From NCBI GenBank assembly GCA_945862035.1, contig CAMAXB010000019.1, positions 1-19,482 of the forward strand: a DNA stretch of 19,482 bases, read 5' to 3'. Shown piece by piece: positions 17,493 to 19,482 of this stretch. Positions within the stretch are counted from its first letter, which is position 1. Each line of letters starts with the position of its first letter. Made by a program: the position numbers and the translations under genes. Origin of the DNA: Opitutus sp. GAS368 (GTDB taxonomy: Bacteria; Verrucomicrobiota; Verrucomicrobiia; Opitutales; Opitutaceae). The notes below the pieces were generated by a model. It did not search any database. It had not been told where the DNA came from and was given only the letters and a program-made list of their open reading frames with translations.

Positions 17493-18512
17493 CTAGGCGC
17501 CCGCGAGCTGCGCCGGGGTCAGCTCGTTCAGCAGTGGCCGGCCATCGGCGAAGCGATGTAGGTTCTGCGCGAAGATGTCCCACAGGCGTTCCTTAAACCG
17601 CGGGCTCAGGCTCGAGCCGGAAATATGCGGGGTGAAGAGCACCTGCGGGAAGCGCCACAGCGGATGATCCGCCGGCATCGGGTAATGGTAATGCGTGTCC
17701 AGCGCCGCCCCGGCGATCCAGCGTTCACGGAGGGCCCGCAGCAGCGCGGCTTCTTGGATGATCGCTCCGCGGGCGGGATTGAGGACATAGGCATGACGCG
17801 GCAGCGCCTGCAGTTCGCGCTCTCCGATTAGGCCCTCGGTCGCCTTGGTCAGCGGCAGGGCGAGGACCAGAAAATCCAGACCCGCAAGAAACTCCATCTC
17901 CTCCCCCGCGCGAAAAACGCGGTCCGGCAGCACGCCGGCCGGGTCACCCGTGCCCGGGACGGTGTAGACCTCCTCCCGGGCATCGACACCCTTCCGCGTG
18001 AGCACATGCACGCGCAGGCCCAGCTGGCGGGCCAGCCGCGCGGTTTCCCGGCCGATCCCGCCGTAGCCCCAAAGACCCACGGTGGCGCCGCGAATCTCCC
18101 GCTGAAACACCGCCCCGCGATCCCACACCTGCGCATCCTGGTTGCGCACCATCTGGCGCAGGTCCCGGGCGAGGTTCACCATCATCGCAACCACCCACTC
18201 GGCGATCGGCACATCGAAGCAGCCACGCGCATTCGTCGCGCGAATGCCACGCTCCGGCAGGTTGAGCCCAAAGAGCTGGGTGTAGCCGGTCGAGGCGATC
18301 TGCACCCAACGCACCGCCTTCATCTCCGCAAAGTTGGACGGCGGGAAGGTGCAGAACAGCGCCTCCACCTGCGCCAGTCCGGCGTTCGCCAACGGGCGGA
18401 CCTTTTCGCCCGGCGGCTCGATGCACTCGATCTCGAAGCGACCGCTCTGCCGCAGCGCCGTGAGGGCCGCCGGTTCCACCTCCACATCAACGAGGACTTT
18501 CATGGGGCGCAT
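17493..18512 (-). CDS. D-isomer-specific 2-hydroxyacid dehydrogenase-like protein
   Basis: This 339-residue NAD(P)-dependent enzyme would interconvert a 2-keto acid and a D-2-hydroxyacid. The nucleotide motif GYGGIG (149-154) in a Rossmann fold, catalytic Arg248 (NPARGA) and His296 (TPHISGS) are present. The third catalytic residue, usually Glu five positions after the Asp of the A-L-D motif, is Tyr277 here (ALDTHYHYPMP). Its ATG at 18512 shares a base with the stop of the upstream dehydratase gene (TGATG), favouring coupling; an internal ATG at 18503 (MKVLVD) is an alternative. AAGGA lies 3 nt before the first ATG, the only Shine-Dalgarno-like site I noticed before a gene here. It may reduce a keto acid from the neighbouring dehydratase pathway. 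Confidence 0.9.
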   Translation of the reverse strand: MRPMKVLVDVEVEPAALTALRQSGRFEIECIEPPGEKVRPLANAGLAQVEALFCTFPPSNFAEMKAVRWVQIASTGYTQLFGLNLPERGIRATNARGCFDVPIAEWVVAMMVNLARDLRQMVRNQDAQVWDRGAVFQREIRGATVGLWGYGGIGRETARLARQLGLRVHVLTRKGVDAREEVYTVPGTGDPAGVLPDRVFRAGEEMEFLAGLDFLVLALPLTKATEGLIGERELQALPRHAYVLNPARGAIIQEAALLRALRERWIAGAALDTHYHYPMPADHPLWRFPQVLFTPHISGSSLSPRFKERLWDIFAQNLHRFADGRPLLNELTPAQLAGA

Positions 18513-19482
18513 CAGTCCTTGAGAATCTTGCCCGGGACACTGTTGAACTCGCCCGAGCCGGGCTTGAAGGGATAACGGCGCTTGATCTCGTCGGTCAGCA
18601 CCACGCCGAAACCAGGCCGGTCCGGCGGCAGCACATACCCGTCCTTCATCACCAGGCCACCGTCGATTACCTCCGAATGCAGTCCGGCGTAGTCGGGCGC
18701 GATCTCGAGGATGCAGGTGTTGGCGCAGGCGAAGCCGGCGTGGATATTTTGCATGAGCGAGCCACCGGCCCCCCACGCGTGGGTGGCAATCTTGCGGCCG
18801 CGGTCCTCCATCATCTTCGCAACCGCCATGAATTCACCGATGCCGCCCGTGAACGAGGCATCGGGCTGCCCGATATCAAAGGAATCCTGCGCGGCGAAGA
18901 CCCGCCACTCGTAGGTCGCAGTGAGGCACTCCCCGCCGGCGATGGGCACCGTGGTCGCCTTGCATAATTCCGCGTAACCCCACGGATCCGTGTAGTGCAG
19001 CGGCTCCTCGAAAAAGAACAGGTTAAACGGCTCCACCGCCTTGGCGGCGGCAATTGCGATCTCCACCGTCCAGGTCTTGCCCGGACTATTCCCCATGTGC
19101 CCGTCGAGCATCAGCCACGCGTCCTTGCCCGCATGCGCCCGCATGAAGGCGACCTTGTCCGCCTCAAAGTCGGCCACCTCCGCCAGGCCCATCGGGGTGT
19201 ACCAACCCTTCTCCGGGGTGCGGCTGCCCGTCGCCACCTTCAGGCCACGGAAGCCAAGCGAGAAATAGTGATCGATCTTTTGGCCGAGCCTTTCCTTCGG
19301 GTAATTGCTCGGGCCTCCCGTCGCATACGCGGGCAGGCGCGCGTGCTTCGAGCCGCCCAGCAGGGCATGCACCGGCAGGCCGAGTAGCTTGCCCTTCAGA
19401 TCCCAGAGTGCCGCCTCGATGCCGTTCAACACGGAGGTCCCCAGACCGACCCGGCACCAGAAATTTCCACACCGGTACATCC
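18512..19482 (-). CDS. Enolase-superfamily sugar-acid dehydratase (mandelate racemase/muconate lactonizing family; 5' end outside window)
   Basis: About 323 residues are visible and the N-terminal part, roughly 80-110 residues, lies beyond the window; the ATG at 19480 is probably internal. Counting from that Met, the barrel shows Lys81 (GLKVATG), metal ligands Asp126, Glu158 or Glu159 (FFEEPLH) and Glu184 (GGECLTA), Asp207 (QPDAS) and His234 (THAWGAGGS). Asp126-x-His128 (LDGHMGN) puts an extra His next to the first metal ligand, as in galactonate- and mannonate-type acid-sugar dehydratases. It would remove water from an aldonic-type acid to give a 2-keto-3-deoxy acid. The gene is coupled to the downstream dehydrogenase by TGATG. 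Which sugar acid is used cannot be told from these residues. Confidence 0.92.
   Translation of the reverse strand, partial: MYRCGNFWCRVGLGTSVLNGIEAALWDLKGKLLGLPVHALLGGSKHARLPAYATGGPSNYPKERLGQKIDHYFSLGFRGLKVATGSRTPEKGWYTPMGLAEVADFEADKVAFMRAHAGKDAWLMLDGHMGNSPGKTWTVEIAIAAAKAVEPFNLFFFEEPLHYTDPWGYAELCKATTVPIAGGECLTATYEWRVFAAQDSFDIGQPDASFTGGIGEFMAVAKMMEDRGRKIATHAWGAGGSLMQNIHAGFACANTCILEIAPDYAGLHSEVIDGGLVMKDGYVLPPDRPGFGVVLTDEIKRRYPFKPGSGEFNSVPGKILKD

Noticed and set aside
18515..18776. N-terminal extension of the 2-hydroxyacid dehydrogenase
   Set aside because: It reads the dehydratase gene out of frame and looks like random Arg-rich sequence; the TGATG junction gives a better start.

Overview
The window is a tightly packed, GC-rich (roughly two-thirds G+C by eye) bacterial catabolic locus. 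I see no RNA genes, mobile elements, CRISPR arrays or long non-coding stretches. Features pointing to a free-living heterotroph with large carbohydrate-use islands are the high GC, the twin-arginine exported hydrolase-like protein, the many paralogous sugar-acid and amidohydrolase enzymes, and the near absence of Shine-Dalgarno sequences (most starts follow a C/T-rich stretch). My best guess is a Verrucomicrobiota/Opitutaceae-like or Planctomycetes-like bacterium, but that is only a family-resemblance impression; a proteobacterium is not excluded.

Layout. (1) Leftward operon, 5410 down to 1: an IclR-type regulator, a class III (glutamate-1-semialdehyde-aminomutase-like) aminotransferase, an M81/MlrC-type metallopeptidase-like protein, a RidA-family imine deaminase, a fumarylacetoacetate-hydrolase (FAH) family enzyme and an SMP-30/gluconolactonase cut by the window edge. 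Genes are 7-27 bp apart or overlap. (2) A 62-bp divergent control region (5411-5472) holds a perfect 16-bp palindrome lying between a plausible -35 and -10 of the iclR-type gene. (3) Rightward array, 5473 to 17453: amidohydrolase, SDR dehydrogenase, DSD1/D-threonine-aldolase-like PLP enzyme, a 140-bp structured gap, an MFS carrier, a 778-residue fusion of an amidohydrolase with a class III aminotransferase, a cytosolic NHL beta-propeller, a Tat-exported glycosidase-like protein, a divergent NagA-like deacetylase and a second MFS carrier. (4) Convergent leftward pair, 19482 down to 17493: an enolase-superfamily sugar-acid dehydratase (5' end outside the window) and a D-isomer-specific 2-hydroxyacid dehydrogenase lacking the usual catalytic glutamate.

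How they may work together (inference). Lactonase, acid-sugar dehydratase, SDR dehydrogenase and FAH-type hydrolase are the enzyme classes of non-phosphorylative sugar-acid pathways such as those for L-fucose and L-rhamnose. Here they are interleaved with nitrogen chemistry: two class III aminotransferases, a DSD1-like lyase, RidA, a NagA-like deacetylase and two further amidohydrolases. Together with an exported glycosidase-like protein and two carriers, this suggests import and breakdown of a nitrogen-containing, possibly N-acylated, sugar or sugar-acid compound under IclR-type control. The substrate cannot be read from the sequence. The most unusual single item is the amidohydrolase-aminotransferase fusion, whose two halves also occur as separate genes in the same locus, on either side of the control region.
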